Shown: positions 1-9,777, counted from the first letter of the stretch. The stretch: 64,000 bases of DNA from Bacteroides caecigallinarum (GCF_016902295.1 NZ_JACJLQ010000004.1:55647-119646), one strand, 5' to 3'. The notes: generated by a model from the sequence alone, not told the origin. Program-made: numbers and translations.

Positions 1-2700
1 CACATTCGCGGAAAAATTCCATATATGATTTCCTTCCGTTTCTGCGTCTTTCTGTTTTTCATATATCTCATGTATTGAAGATATAAGCTCTATTCTTGAG
101 GTTATAAGTATATGCTCATTATCTTCCACCCTGTTCATTTCTATCAGTTTGTGGATTTTGGCGTTTAGGTTTACTGCATTCTTATAAACTAAGTTCAGCA
201 TTTCTTTCTGTTTCGGATCTTTTGTTTCCAGCAGCAGTTTGCTGACAGGTGTAACAATCATTCCTACCGGATTTTTCAGGTCATGCGAAAGGTTCGACAT
301 AAATCTTATCTTTTGTCGTGTCTGTTCCAGAATTTTCTTTTTCTCAAGTTTTTCAATGTGAAGCCTGTTTTTTACCACGAAGAAATTTATTATCCAGCAT
401 ACCAGTCCTATTGCAAGCAATATATACAATACTTTAGCCTCTATTGACAGATATATAGGAGGCAATATTTTTATATTGGCTATTTTGTATTTGATATCGC
501 TGTTTTCCATATGCTTTACATACAATTCAAAATTTCCGTAAGGCATATTGTTATATACAATTATGTTTGAATTGTTGTTTACGTAATGCCATTCCGAGTC
601 AATTCCAGACATCATGTACATGAAACCGTTTCTTTGTGAAGTGTTGTACTGAAAGTCCGAGAACTCAAATTTAAGGTTATTCTCCTTATAGTTGAAAGTA
701 AAATGTTGACTGGCTGTAATGCCTTTTGATATATGGTCATTGTTTACCGACAATGCTGTGAGGTATATCCTGCCGGCATTTCCTGTGTCGTTTATTATTT
801 CTGGCTCGCAGTATCCTATACCGTCATAACTGCCCATATAGACTTTTCTGTTATCTTTATCATAATACAAGCTGCTGAATATTTTTCCGTTGATATTTAT
901 CTTTTTCACATCAAGCGTTTCCTTGTTTACATAAAACAGCCCTTTAGCGGATGAAATCCATATGTTACCGTCTATTTCTGCAAGATGAAGTACATTGTTT
1001 TCCTTCCACTCTGTTCCTGTTTTTGATATGATTCCGGAATTAGGGTCAATTCTGGAAATACTTTTGTTTGTGCTAATCCATATCATCCCTTTCGAGTCGC
1101 ATATAAGGAATTCCGGGTATTCGTCATTCTCTGTACATACAGAATAATTATAAATTTTTCCGTTTTCGGAGTCTATTTTCTGTACTTCTTTTGTGTTATA
1201 CATTACCACCCATGCATTACCTTTCTTGTCTGTTACGGTTTGTTTCACGAACATACTTTTCAGGCCGTTGGCTGTTGTATAGTTCTTGTCAGCTATACAT
1301 ATTCCGGAACTGCATTTACGCAATTTGTTTTTATTCACTACAAATATACCTCCAAGACAACTGCTAATCCATAGATTGTTGTCGTTGTCTTCTGAAATGT
1401 AATAAGCCCAGTTTGAGTTGTGTGTGTATGTGGAATCCATTATGGAATAGTGTATAAACTTGCCGAATTTGTCGTCATACCGTTCTATACTGCCGTCAGT
1501 AGCAATCCACAGGTCATTTGATTTATCCTCGAATATATGCCGTATTCTGTTGTGCGACAGTTCCGAGTTTTTCTCTCCAACTTTAAACCATCTGCTTTTC
1601 TCTATATTGTTTGTTCCTTCCGTCTGTAATAATCCGTCAGTACCTCCAAACCAGTATCTTCCCTTACTATCCTTAAGAATGGTATAAAACATATTACCGT
1701 CATTGGTATTGCTTAATTCCCAAACCGGAATGAATGTATATTTATTGCTATTGTCTGTATATGATATACCGTTATCTGTACCGAGCCAGATATTTTGTGC
1801 TTTGTCTGTAGTTATGCACCATATAATGTTGTTTGATATAGACTGGCTGTTCCTTGAGTCGTGGATATAGTGCTTTTGTGTCTGTCCATCGGAAGAATAT
1901 ACGTACAGTCCGTTGTCGGTACCTATCAGCAGGTTCTTTTCGGAATCGTAACTCAGAGATTTTATTGAATTTCCGGTAAAATACGGTATTAGTATTGTAG
2001 TTCCGTTATTAATGTCATGACGGAACAGATTTCCTTCTGTACCTATCCAGATTATTCCTTTTTCTTTATTTTCTAACAGAACGTTTACGAAGATGTTTTT
2101 CCATGTCCTGTCTGTTGGGATATTTATAGAAGTTATGTTGTTGGAGTTGTCTATTTTGCATAATCCGTTGTAAGTGCCTACATACATATTTCCGTCTGCG
2201 GCTTTTATTATGGAATATATGGTTTTATGTGGTAATTTGTCTGTAGGAAATTCATATGTCGTCTTTGTTTCTATGTTATAGCGGAACAGTCCGTCCAGGG
2301 TTCCTATCCATAGCTCATTTCCGGAGAGTGTGAAACATCTGATGTCTTTAATCTTCTCTTGTCTGTGGTCATAGTACGTCCCTTTGGGGGTATTGTATGA
2401 AAAAAGTCCGTTATCTGTTCCTATAAATATTGAGTCAGAATGTATAAGTCCACAATATATTCTGGTTTCATATTTTTCTTTTTCTGTATTATGCTGAAAG
2501 AATGAATATCCATCATAGCTGAAAAGTCCTTTATTTGTTCCTGCCCATATCATTCCCAAAGAATCCTGCATTATGCATCCAAAGACTGAGGCGTTTGTGT
2601 TTGTATGCATTCTGCTGAACTGCATGTATGACACAACTTGTCCTGAGAGTACAGAAAAATATGATATGAATAGGATTATTATGTATATGGTATTTTTCAT
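1..2700 (-). CDS. Hybrid two-component system sensor/regulator (HTCS), N-terminal part, runs off left edge
   Basis: The reading frame is open from an ATG at 2700 to base 1 on the minus strand, so about 900 residues are present and the C-terminus is missing. A signal peptide is followed by many Reg_prop-type propeller repeats (motifs such as IWAGTNKGLF, WIGTLDGLF, WLGTDNGIS), a Y_Y_Y-like domain, one membrane segment (YILLAIGLVCWIINFF), and a HisKA H-box, SNLSHDLKNPVG, near residue 806. By family knowledge the periplasmic propeller binds a glycan fragment and the missing part should hold an ATPase domain, a receiver and an AraC-type DNA-binding domain. It lies next to GH30, GH43 and GH35 genes, so it probably senses a glycan used by this locus. 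The window holds a second complete HTCS at 10010-14044, so which of the two controls which genes is unclear. Confidence 0.9.
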   Translation of the reverse strand, partial: MKNTIYIIILFISYFSVLSGQVVSYMQFSRMHTNTNASVFGCIMQDSLGMIWAGTNKGLFSYDGYSFFQHNTEKEKYETRIYCGLIHSDSIFIGTDNGLFSYNTPKGTYYDHRQEKIKDIRCFTLSGNELWIGTLDGLFRYNIETKTTYEFPTDKLPHKTIYSIIKAADGNMYVGTYNGLCKIDNSNNITSINIPTDRTWKNIFVNVLLENKEKGIIWIGTEGNLFRHDINNGTTILIPYFTGNSIKSLSYDSEKNLLIGTDNGLYVYSSDGQTQKHYIHDSRNSQSISNNIIWCITTDKAQNIWLGTDNGISYTDNSNKYTFIPVWELSNTNDGNMFYTILKDSKGRYWFGGTDGLLQTEGTNNIEKSRWFKVGEKNSELSHNRIRHIFEDKSNDLWIATDGSIERYDDKFGKFIHYSIMDSTYTHNSNWAYYISEDNDNNLWISSCLGGIFVVNKNKLRKCSSGICIADKNYTTANGLKSMFVKQTVTDKKGNAWVVMYNTKEVQKIDSENGKIYNYSVCTENDEYPEFLICDSKGMIWISTNKSISRIDPNSGIISKTGTEWKENNVLHLAEIDGNIWISSAKGLFYVNKETLDVKKININGKIFSSLYYDKDNRKVYMGSYDGIGYCEPEIINDTGNAGRIYLTALSVNNDHISKGITASQHFTFNYKENNLKFEFSDFQYNTSQRNGFMYMMSGIDSEWHYVNNNSNIIVYNNMPYGNFELYVKHMENSDIKYKIANIKILPPIYLSIEAKVLYILLAIGLVCWIINFFVVKNRLHIEKLEKKKILEQTRQKIRFMSNLSHDLKNPVGMIVTPVSKLLLETKDPKQKEMLNLVYKNAVNLNAKIHKLIEMNRVEDNEHILITSRIELISSIHEIYEKQKDAETEGNHIWNFSANV

Positions 2701-2730
2701 TTAGTGTATGGATAGTATAGTTGTTTTATA

Positions 2731-2738
2731 CAAAAATA
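2731..2738 (-). promoter_or_regulatory. Candidate -7 box for the HTCS at 2700
   Basis: On the minus strand this reads TATTTTTG, matching TAnnTTTG, about 30 bases before the ATG. No convincing TTTG is seen 19-21 bases further upstream. Confidence 0.45.
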
Positions 2739-2808
2739 GGGACTTTTCTTAAAAAACCATTTTAATGTATGTTCTTTTTTTATTTATAATCTCTCTTTTT
2801 TGCAGTTC

Positions 2809-2837
2809 GCCACTATATTCTGTACGTTTGCCACTAT
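2809..2837. promoter_or_regulatory. 21-bp-spaced direct repeat GCCACTAT, candidate activator site
   Basis: GCCACTAT occurs at 2809-2816 and 2830-2837, start to start 21 bases (two helical turns). Flanking bases are partly shared too (TTCGCCACTAT and TTTGCCACTAT). The pair lies between the divergent HTCS and Spy-like genes. Such spacing fits an AraC-type dimer, but the regulator is inferred only. Confidence 0.45.
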
Positions 2838-2874
2838 TCAAGGTAACGTCTGTTTTTCATCATTATATAATCAT

Positions 2875-2882
2875 TAATTTTG
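2875..2882 (+). promoter_or_regulatory. -7 box (TAATTTTG) for the Spy/CpxP-like gene
   Basis: TAATTTTG matches the Bacteroides -7 consensus and lies 41 bases before the ATG at 2924. The -33 region has only a T-run. Confidence 0.55.
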
Positions 2883-2923
2883 TATCAGACAATTGAAAGT
2901 TGAACATCTAATTTTATACGATT

Positions 2924-3457
2924 ATGAAAACAAGATTAATGACATTAGTAGTTATGATGGCTGTTTCAATAAGCAGCTTTAGTGTAATGGCACAGAACGC
3001 TCAAGATGTACCTGCACAAAGACGTGTAAAACAGAAACCTACACCTGAACAGATGATGGACAGACATGTTAAGATGATGGAGAAAAAACTTGTGATGGAC
3101 GATGAGACTGCTGCAAAATTCACTCCATTATATAAGGAATATCTTCAGGCTATGAAGGATTGCCGTCCGGCAGAGTGCGTGAAAGCCAAAAAGGCAGAAA
3201 TGACTGATGCCGAAATAGAACAGGCTATTCAGAACAGATTTGATGCCAGACAGAAAATGCTGGATGTACAGAAAAAATATTTCAAGAAGTTCAATGAATT
3301 GCTTAATGCAAAACAATTGGAGATGGTATTTCAACAGCCATGTATGGGTGGTAAAATGAAACCTGGAATGCAGAATCACAAGATGATGCGTCACGGCGAC
3401 AGGCCAGGTTGCATGGAACGCCATGACTGCGGTAAATGTCCTATGCAGGATAAATAA
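2924..3457 (+). CDS. Small secreted Spy/CpxP-like helical protein with Met/His/Cys-rich tail
   Basis: The product is 177 residues with a clear signal peptide ending near VMAQ (residue 24). The central part is helical and charged. It carries the pattern MMEKKLVMDDETAAKFTPLY, and then a long helix that recalls Spy/CpxP-type periplasmic proteins in Bacteroidales. From about residue 140 the tail is rich in Met, His and Cys (PCMGGKMKPGMQ, HKMMRHGD, CMERHDCGKCPM), which suggests binding of a soft metal or a redox role. It has its own promoter and its own terminator at 3504-3545, so it is probably monocistronic. It sits between an HTCS and a GH30 without an obvious link to glycan use. The family link is by general resemblance; the metal role is inference. 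Confidence 0.75.
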   Translation: MKTRLMTLVVMMAVSISSFSVMAQNAQDVPAQRRVKQKPTPEQMMDRHVKMMEKKLVMDDETAAKFTPLYKEYLQAMKDCRPAECVKAKKAEMTDAEIEQAIQNRFDARQKMLDVQKKYFKKFNELLNAKQLEMVFQQPCMGGKMKPGMQNHKMMRHGDRPGCMERHDCGKCPMQDK

Positions 3458-3503
3458 TTCCGCTGTTTAAATGTTTTAATTTAGTAGAACTTTTGTTTAA
3501 AAC

Positions 3504-3545
3504 AAAATGCTTTGTCGTTCAAAATCGAATGACAAAGCATTTTTC
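3504..3545. terminator. Bidirectional hairpin terminator between Spy-like gene and GH30
   Basis: AAAATGCTTTGTC pairs with GACAAAGCATTTT around a short loop, with T-runs on both strands. It can end the plus-strand Spy-like gene and the minus-strand GH30 gene. Confidence 0.85.
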
Positions 3546-3559
3546 TATATTTATGAGTT

Positions 3560-5125
3560 TTATTCTGATACAATAGTTACAACAGATCTTGCCGCTATAC
3601 TTATGGTTTCGTTTTCCTTACAGCTTCCAATCGGTTTGAGCTTTTCATTCTCAGCATCCGAAGTTCTGTACATTTTCCATTTCTTTATTTTTTTATTCTC
3701 TATATCGAATGACATGTCTTTGTCTTTGTCAGAATAATTGATAATAACGATACTCCATTTACCGTTCTCATTTTTGTAGGCTGTAAGCATTAGTCCTGTA
3801 GGATCAGTGTCTCCTTCAGGAATAACCTCTCCGTTTTCATTCTTGGCAATGACTCCCATTCTTATGGCATTGGGTCTTATGAAACGGCTGTAATTGCCTA
3901 ATGCCCACATTAATCTTGAGTCGGCAACTTCGCCGTCAGTGTTGTTCTCATTAGGATATTCTCTGATGAGTCCGTCTTTGTAGTCACCGCCAACAGCTCT
4001 CCACCACTGCCAGCTTTTTGCTCCTGCATAAACGATGTCGTGGTGAATGATTCTTGCTACATACAATGCTGTCTTCATCGTAAAGTCGTAGCCACCACCG
4101 CCACCAATCTCTTCATCATTACCCATTATACAAGTTTCTGTCTGCCAGAATTTGACGTTATATTTATCAAGAGTATCCTTCAGTTGTATTCTGAAGTTTC
4201 TCAGGTTATCTACAGGAGTATTTGTCCAGTAACTGTGTCCTACAATCATTCTTGGAACGTTTGGAGTGTCGCCCAGGTATGTCGCAGTACTGTCAGGATT
4301 GAAGAATGACTGTATATGATATCCTCTTTGCCAGTCGGTCATGTGAGTACCGAACATACATCTGTAGTCGGACGATTCGTTAACCAATATCTGTGTGTCA
4401 ATATTCCTTTTGACAAACTCTTTGCTGATAAGTCTTACGGCACGTGCTATTTCCCTGTTTGTGGCAGGGCTCCCTTCCTGTTTTGGGCCTAACCAGTTCC
4501 AGTGTCCATCCGGCTCATTTACCGGACAAAGATAATTGAATTTTATTCCGTCATGTTTTTCCACTCCTTCTATAACGTCAGCGAGGAATACTGCAAAGTC
4601 GTCGTAACATTCATCTTTCAGGTTAAATGTTCCGCCTCGTCCGGTATTGGTTGCAAGACCGTTCTTTGTGAAATATACAGGAGGTGAATTTAGAAAAGCA
4701 AGAAATCTGTTTACACCTCTTTCCTTAGCCAGTTTGAGGAAATTTCTCTGTCCTTGTTGTTTGTTCCAGTTGTACGATCCGTCTGCGTTTCTGAAACATT
4801 CGGTTCTCGTTCCCCAGTTAATCTGGCTGTCGTCACCTTGTTCAGCACTTCCTGCACCTACATTGAATCTCCATAGGCTAAGCCCAATTCCTTTAGGTTG
4901 CCCGTTTTCATCGTTCTCGGTGCTGAAAAGCCAGTCGGCAACCTGTTCCTGTTTTTCCTTCGACCATAATCCTATTCTAAACATGCTCCATGCATCCGAA
5001 GCGCTGAAGTATTCCATTTGTTGCTTTGGATTTGAAGTCTGGATTATGTAGGATGTCTTCTCCTTTGCCCCAACGCAAAGTGAAGATACAGACATAATAG
5101 TTAATAAAAGCAGTTCTTTTTTCAT
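3560..5125 (-). CDS. GH30 glycoside hydrolase, probable periplasmic endo-beta-1,6-galactanase
   Basis: The 521-residue product has a Sec signal peptide (cleavage near VGA/KEK, residue 20) and no lipobox cysteine, so it is probably periplasmic. The body is a GH30 TIM barrel plus C-terminal beta-sandwich. The likely acid/base is Glu204 in PVNEPD and the nucleophile Glu330 in FWQTET. Motifs such as GIGLSLWRFNVGAGSAEQGD are shared almost word for word with the second GH30 at 20701-22308. In Bacteroidales this GH30 type is associated with beta-1,6-galactan side chains of arabinogalactan proteins; substrate here is inferred from that and from the GH35 and GH43 neighbours. It is transcribed divergently from the GH43 gene with about 250 bases between them. 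Confidence 0.9.
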   Translation of the reverse strand: MKKELLLLTIMSVSSLCVGAKEKTSYIIQTSNPKQQMEYFSASDAWSMFRIGLWSKEKQEQVADWLFSTENDENGQPKGIGLSLWRFNVGAGSAEQGDDSQINWGTRTECFRNADGSYNWNKQQGQRNFLKLAKERGVNRFLAFLNSPPVYFTKNGLATNTGRGGTFNLKDECYDDFAVFLADVIEGVEKHDGIKFNYLCPVNEPDGHWNWLGPKQEGSPATNREIARAVRLISKEFVKRNIDTQILVNESSDYRCMFGTHMTDWQRGYHIQSFFNPDSTATYLGDTPNVPRMIVGHSYWTNTPVDNLRNFRIQLKDTLDKYNVKFWQTETCIMGNDEEIGGGGGYDFTMKTALYVARIIHHDIVYAGAKSWQWWRAVGGDYKDGLIREYPNENNTDGEVADSRLMWALGNYSRFIRPNAIRMGVIAKNENGEVIPEGDTDPTGLMLTAYKNENGKWSIVIINYSDKDKDMSFDIENKKIKKWKMYRTSDAENEKLKPIGSCKENETISIAARSVVTIVSE

Positions 5126-5156
5126 TGTAAATGTTTTAAGAATTTTGTTCCTTTTA

Positions 5157-5164
5157 CAAATTTA
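5157..5164 (-). promoter_or_regulatory. -7 box (TAAATTTG) for periplasmic GH30
   Basis: The plus-strand CAAATTTA reads TAAATTTG on the minus strand, 32 bases before the GH30 ATG, and matches TAnnTTTG. Confidence 0.6.
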
Positions 5165-5337
5165 TGCATTACATTATAAATATGTGTATATGTTTTAGTC
5201 AAATAGGTGACACAAATAAGTCTAAAAGTTACAATCTGTATTGTATTACATTTCATGATTGTTTATATGTGTCATTATGAATGATTTGGTATCTTTCTTT
5301 GACTGTTTTTAGTATATATTTTTATTTATATATATTA

Positions 5338-5345
5338 TATATTTG
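5338..5345 (+). promoter_or_regulatory. -7 box (TATATTTG) for GH43 gene
   Basis: TATATTTG lies 30 bases before the GH43 ATG at 5376. The upstream region is strongly AT-rich and lacks a clear -33 TTTG, as expected of an activator-dependent PUL promoter. Confidence 0.6.
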
Positions 5346-5375
5346 CAAACATGAATTAATTTTTATCTAATAAAC

Positions 5376-7301
5376 ATGAGGACAATATTTTTATCAATCA
5401 TTACCATTTTGGCCGGTTTTTCAAGTTTGATGGCCAATGTTTTGGAGAAGATAACTGAAAAGGATTTTGCCGGTTATCTTTTTGTGTATTTTACAGGTAA
5501 TGATATCAAGGAAGAGGCCATACGTTATGCTGTAAGTTATGATGGCTATAACTACTATTCTTTAAATGGTAACAATCCTGTTATCTCTTCAGCAGAGATA
5601 AGTTCTACAGGTGGTGTACGTGACCCGCATATACTTCGCGGTCATGATGGGAAAACATTCTATATGGTTGTAACAGACATGGTTTCTGCCAAAGGTTGGG
5701 ATTCTAACAGGGCTATGATTCTTTTGAAGTCTGATAATCTTGTAAATTGGAAACATACTGTAATAAACATCCAGCAGAGATATAAAGGTCATGAAGATTT
5801 GAAACGTGTGTGGGCTCCGCAGACAATTTATGACGAAGAAGCCGGAAAGTATATGATTTATTGGTCTATGCAGCATGGCAGTGGTCCTGACATTATATAT
5901 TATGCATACGCTAATGATGATTTTAATGATTTGTTAGGCGAACCGAAGCCTTTGTTCATTCCTGAAAACAAGACATCATGTATTGATGGAGATATAGTGT
6001 ATAAAGACGGAACTTATTATCTGTTTTATAAGACGGAGGGACATGGTAACGGTATCAAAGTAGCGACAACCAAGTCTCTTACTTCTGGCGTATGGGAAGA
6101 AAAGCCTGACTACAAGCAGCAGACTAAGGATGCTGTAGAAGGTTCGTGTACTTTTAAACTGATAGGTCAGGATAAGTATATATTGATGTATGACGTATAT
6201 ATGCGCGGAAAATATCAGTTTACTGAAACAACTGACTTCGAGAACTTTAAGGTTGTAGATCAGGATATCAGTATGGATTTCCATCCTCGTCATGGAACTG
6301 TAATGCCCGTTACACGTGAAGAAATGAAGCGTTTGTTTGATAAATGGGGAAAACCTGCCGGATTGGGCGAACTTTCTTTGAATCCTGTACTCCCTGGTTT
6401 TCATGCAGATCCTGAGATAATGTATTCAAATAAGACGGGCAAGTATTATATATATTCTACAACTGACGGACAGCCTGGTTGGGGAGGATGGTATTTTACA
6501 GCCTATTCTTCTGATAATCTGGAAGAGTGGAAATATGAAGGCGTTATACTCGACTTGAAATCCGATCAGGTTCAGTGGGCCGACGGAAATGCATGGGCTC
6601 CATGTATTGAGGAAGTAAAGGTTAAAGACGGATATAAATATTATTTCTATTATAGTGGAAACCCTAAAAACGGTGGTGGAAAGGAAATCGGAGTCGCAAT
6701 AGCGGATAATCCTACGGGACCGTTTAAGGATCTCGGAAAATCAATCATCTCTGAATCTCCTGTCGGAGGCGGTCAGCAGATAGATGTTGACGTTTTTACA
6801 GATCCTGTTTCAGGTAAATCATACATATATTGGGGTAATGGCTATATGGCTGGTACCGAACTTAAGAGGGTTATGGTTTCATTGAAAAAGAAATCAATCA
6901 CTGTCATGACTCCTGAAGGCGGTACACTGCAGGATTACGCATATCGTGAAGCTCCATACGTGTTCTACAGAAACGGATTGTATTATTTCATGTGGTCTGT
7001 TGACGATACCGGTTCGGCTAATTATCACGTTGCTTATGGAACATCAGATTCACCATTGGGCAAGATTAAAGTTGCTGCCGACCCTATTGTCACAATCCAG
7101 AACCCTGAAAAAGAAATCTATGGTCCGGCACATAATTCAGTGATTTGCAAGCCTGGAACAGACGAATGGTATATTGTATATCATAGAATAAACAAATATT
7201 ATATTGATGGTGAAAAAGCTCCAGGAATTCATCGTGAGGTTTGTATCGACAAGATGGAATTCAATGAAGACGGAACAATAAAGAGAGTTCAACTTAATTA
7301 A
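5376..7301 (+). CDS. Double-module GH43 glycoside hydrolase
   Basis: The 641-residue protein has a signal peptide (MRTIFLSIITILAGFSSLMA) and two five-bladed GH43 modules in tandem. Module 1 (about 25-320) has the general-base Asp in GVRDPHIL, a second Asp in CIDGDIVYKDG and a Glu in AVEGSCTFK. Module 2 (about 330-641) has GFHADPEI, QIDVDVFTD and YREAPYVF. All three acidic positions therefore look intact in both modules. GH43 enzymes are mostly alpha-L-arabinofuranosidases, beta-xylosidases or exo-beta-1,3-galactanases; subfamily cannot be assigned by eye. With GH30 and GH35 beside it, removal of arabinose or galactose decorations from an arabinogalactan-like glycan is the best guess. GH35 follows 130 bases downstream in the same direction. 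Confidence 0.88.
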   Translation: MRTIFLSIITILAGFSSLMANVLEKITEKDFAGYLFVYFTGNDIKEEAIRYAVSYDGYNYYSLNGNNPVISSAEISSTGGVRDPHILRGHDGKTFYMVVTDMVSAKGWDSNRAMILLKSDNLVNWKHTVINIQQRYKGHEDLKRVWAPQTIYDEEAGKYMIYWSMQHGSGPDIIYYAYANDDFNDLLGEPKPLFIPENKTSCIDGDIVYKDGTYYLFYKTEGHGNGIKVATTKSLTSGVWEEKPDYKQQTKDAVEGSCTFKLIGQDKYILMYDVYMRGKYQFTETTDFENFKVVDQDISMDFHPRHGTVMPVTREEMKRLFDKWGKPAGLGELSLNPVLPGFHADPEIMYSNKTGKYYIYSTTDGQPGWGGWYFTAYSSDNLEEWKYEGVILDLKSDQVQWADGNAWAPCIEEVKVKDGYKYYFYYSGNPKNGGGKEIGVAIADNPTGPFKDLGKSIISESPVGGGQQIDVDVFTDPVSGKSYIYWGNGYMAGTELKRVMVSLKKKSITVMTPEGGTLQDYAYREAPYVFYRNGLYYFMWSVDDTGSANYHVAYGTSDSPLGKIKVAADPIVTIQNPEKEIYGPAHNSVICKPGTDEWYIVYHRINKYYIDGEKAPGIHREVCIDKMEFNEDGTIKRVQLN

Positions 7302-7430
7302 AGAAGTTAGAGAACTTACAGTAAGGTTGGACTTTATAAGTTAAGTTCCGAAGGTGAGTTTGTATGTCATTTAATATTCAGTCCTAAAGAATTTATTCAT
7401 TATACCATATAAATCATAAATAAAATCTAA

Positions 7431-9767
7431 ATGAAAAAACTACAGATTAAGGTTTTTACTGCGCTCTTTGCAGTGATGGCATTATTCTTGGCATCATGTA
7501 GCGGAACGCAGAAGGGTACTTTTGAGGTTGGAAAAGGTACTTTCTTGTTGAATGGTAAGCCTTTTGTCGTTAAGGCTGCCGAAGTTCATTATCCGCGAAT
7601 TCCTCAACCATATTGGGAACAGCGTATTCTTTCTTGTAAGGCATTAGGTATGAATACATTATGCCTTTATGTATTCTGGAATCTTCACGAACAGCAGGAA
7701 GGACAGTTCGACTTTACCGGGAACAATGATTTGGCAGCTTTCTGCCGTCTTGCCCAGAAACATGGAATGTATGTGATTGTCCGTCCGGGACCGTACGTTT
7801 GCGCTGAATGGGAAATGGGAGGACTGCCTTGGTGGTTGCTGAAGAAAGAAGATGTACAGTTGCGTTCCCAGGACCCATATTATATGGAACGTGTGAAAAT
7901 CTTTATGAACGAGGTAGGCAAACAGCTTGCTGATTTGCAAATTACACGTGGTGGCAACATCATAATGGTACAGGTCGAGAATGAATTCGGTTCTTACGGC
8001 ATTGACAAACCATACGTGTCTGCAATACGTGATATAGTAAAAGAAGCCGGATTTACTGATGTTCCTCTGTTCCAGTGTGACTGGAGTTCAAACTTTACTA
8101 ATAACGCCCTTGACGATCTGCTCTGGACAGTTAATTTCGGTACAGGAGCAAATATTGACGAACAGTTCAAAAAGTTGAAAGAATTGCGCCCTGAAACTCC
8201 GCTTATGTGTAGCGAGTTCTGGAGCGGATGGTTCGACCATTGGGGAAGAAAACACGAAACCCGTGATGCTGCGACAATGGTTAGCGGTATTAAAGACATG
8301 CTCGACAGAAACATTTCTTTCAGCCTTTACATGACTCACGGAGGTACTACATTCGGATGGTGGGGAGGTGCCAACAATCCTTCTTATTCCGCAATGTGTA
8401 GCTCATACGATTACGATGCCCCAATCAGTGAAGCCGGTTGGACAACTCCAAAGTATTTCCAGTTGCGTGACCTTCTTCAGAGATATTTGCCGGCTGGAGA
8501 AAAATTGCCTGAACCACCGGTGCCATTCCCTGTAATTGAAATCCATGCAATCACAGACTGGAGTGTAGCTCCTTTATTTGAAAATCTTCCTGAAGCTAAG
8601 GAAACAGAAGATATCAAACCTATGGAATACTTCGACCAGGGATGGGGTACAATCCTTTACAGCACAGTTCTTAAAGAGAATATTTCAGGAGTGCTTCACA
8701 TAGACGAGGTTCATGACTGGGCACAGGTATTTGCTGACGGGAAGTTGCTGGGTCGCCTTGACCGCCGTAAAGGTGAATTCGAACTCAAGCTTCCTTCAAC
8801 TCTTAAAAAAGGTACACGCCTTGATATACTTGTAGAGGCTATGGGACGTGTCAACTTCGACAAGTCTATTCACGACCGTAAGGGTATTACAAACAAGGTA
8901 GAAGTAATCTCAGGCAAAAAATCCACAGAATTGAAGGGATGGAACGTATATAACCTGCCTCCGTTCTATGAATTTGTAAGCGCAAAAGACTATAAGAAAG
9001 GCGAACCTGTGGATGGACCGGCTTATTATAGAGCTACATTCAATCTTGAAAAGACCGGCGATACATTCTTCAATATGAATACATGGGGTAAAGGTATGGT
9101 TTGGGTAAACGGACATGCTCTCGGACGTTTCTGGGAAATCGGTCCTCAACAAACTCTTTATATGCCAGGATGCTGGTTGAAAGAAGGTGAAAATGAAATT
9201 ATAGTTCTTGATCTGAAAGGTCCTTCTGAAACTTCAATACCTGGATTGAAAGAACCAATTCTTGATATGTTGAGAGAAAATGCGCCTGAAACTCACCGTG
9301 AGAATGGCCAGAATCTTAATTTGTCTGGCGAGACCGTTGTTCACAAAGGTACTTTCACTCAAAGTAATGGATGGCAGAATGTTAAGTTCGCTAATACTGT
9401 AAACGGAAGATATTTCTGCCTGAATGCCATATCAAACTATGATGGCAATAATATTGCTTCTATAGCAGAGCTTGATGTTCTTGACAAGAATGGCAAACCT
9501 GTTTCACGTGAGAAATGGAAAATAGTTTACGCCGACAGCGAAGAGACAAGAAGCGGTAACCGTACTGCGGACAAGGTTTACGACTTGCAGGAAAGTACAT
9601 TCTGGCAGACTGTTGACAATACATCTTTCCCTCATCAGATAGTAATCGATTTAGGTGATACTTATGAGGTATCAGGTTTCAGAATGTTGCCTCGTGCCGA
9701 AAAGGAAGTTCCTGGCGTGATAAAAGATTATACTGTTTACGTTAAAGGAACAAACTTTAAATATTAA
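7431..9767 (+). CDS. GH35 beta-galactosidase lipoprotein with C-terminal discoidin-like domain
   Basis: The 778-residue protein starts with a lipoprotein signal (lipobox FLASC, Cys23). The GH35 barrel follows, with the acid/base Glu185 in QVENEFGSYG and the nucleophile Glu262 in MCSEFWSGWFDHWG. The middle holds jelly-roll domains, with MVWVNGHALGRFW typical of GH35. The last 130 residues (IASIAELDVLD, DKVYDLQESTFWQT, HQIVIDLGDTYEVSGFRMLP) look like an F5/8 type C (CBM32-like) domain. It probably releases terminal beta-galactose. No strongly acidic surface-export signal follows the cysteine, so a periplasm-facing position is likely. It lies downstream of GH43 and ends in a strong terminator at 9808-9854. 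Confidence 0.92.
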   Translation: MKKLQIKVFTALFAVMALFLASCSGTQKGTFEVGKGTFLLNGKPFVVKAAEVHYPRIPQPYWEQRILSCKALGMNTLCLYVFWNLHEQQEGQFDFTGNNDLAAFCRLAQKHGMYVIVRPGPYVCAEWEMGGLPWWLLKKEDVQLRSQDPYYMERVKIFMNEVGKQLADLQITRGGNIIMVQVENEFGSYGIDKPYVSAIRDIVKEAGFTDVPLFQCDWSSNFTNNALDDLLWTVNFGTGANIDEQFKKLKELRPETPLMCSEFWSGWFDHWGRKHETRDAATMVSGIKDMLDRNISFSLYMTHGGTTFGWWGGANNPSYSAMCSSYDYDAPISEAGWTTPKYFQLRDLLQRYLPAGEKLPEPPVPFPVIEIHAITDWSVAPLFENLPEAKETEDIKPMEYFDQGWGTILYSTVLKENISGVLHIDEVHDWAQVFADGKLLGRLDRRKGEFELKLPSTLKKGTRLDILVEAMGRVNFDKSIHDRKGITNKVEVISGKKSTELKGWNVYNLPPFYEFVSAKDYKKGEPVDGPAYYRATFNLEKTGDTFFNMNTWGKGMVWVNGHALGRFWEIGPQQTLYMPGCWLKEGENEIIVLDLKGPSETSIPGLKEPILDMLRENAPETHRENGQNLNLSGETVVHKGTFTQSNGWQNVKFANTVNGRYFCLNAISNYDGNNIASIAELDVLDKNGKPVSREKWKIVYADSEETRSGNRTADKVYDLQESTFWQTVDNTSFPHQIVIDLGDTYEVSGFRMLPRAEKEVPGVIKDYTVYVKGTNFKY

Positions 9768-9777
9768 TGATTAGTAG

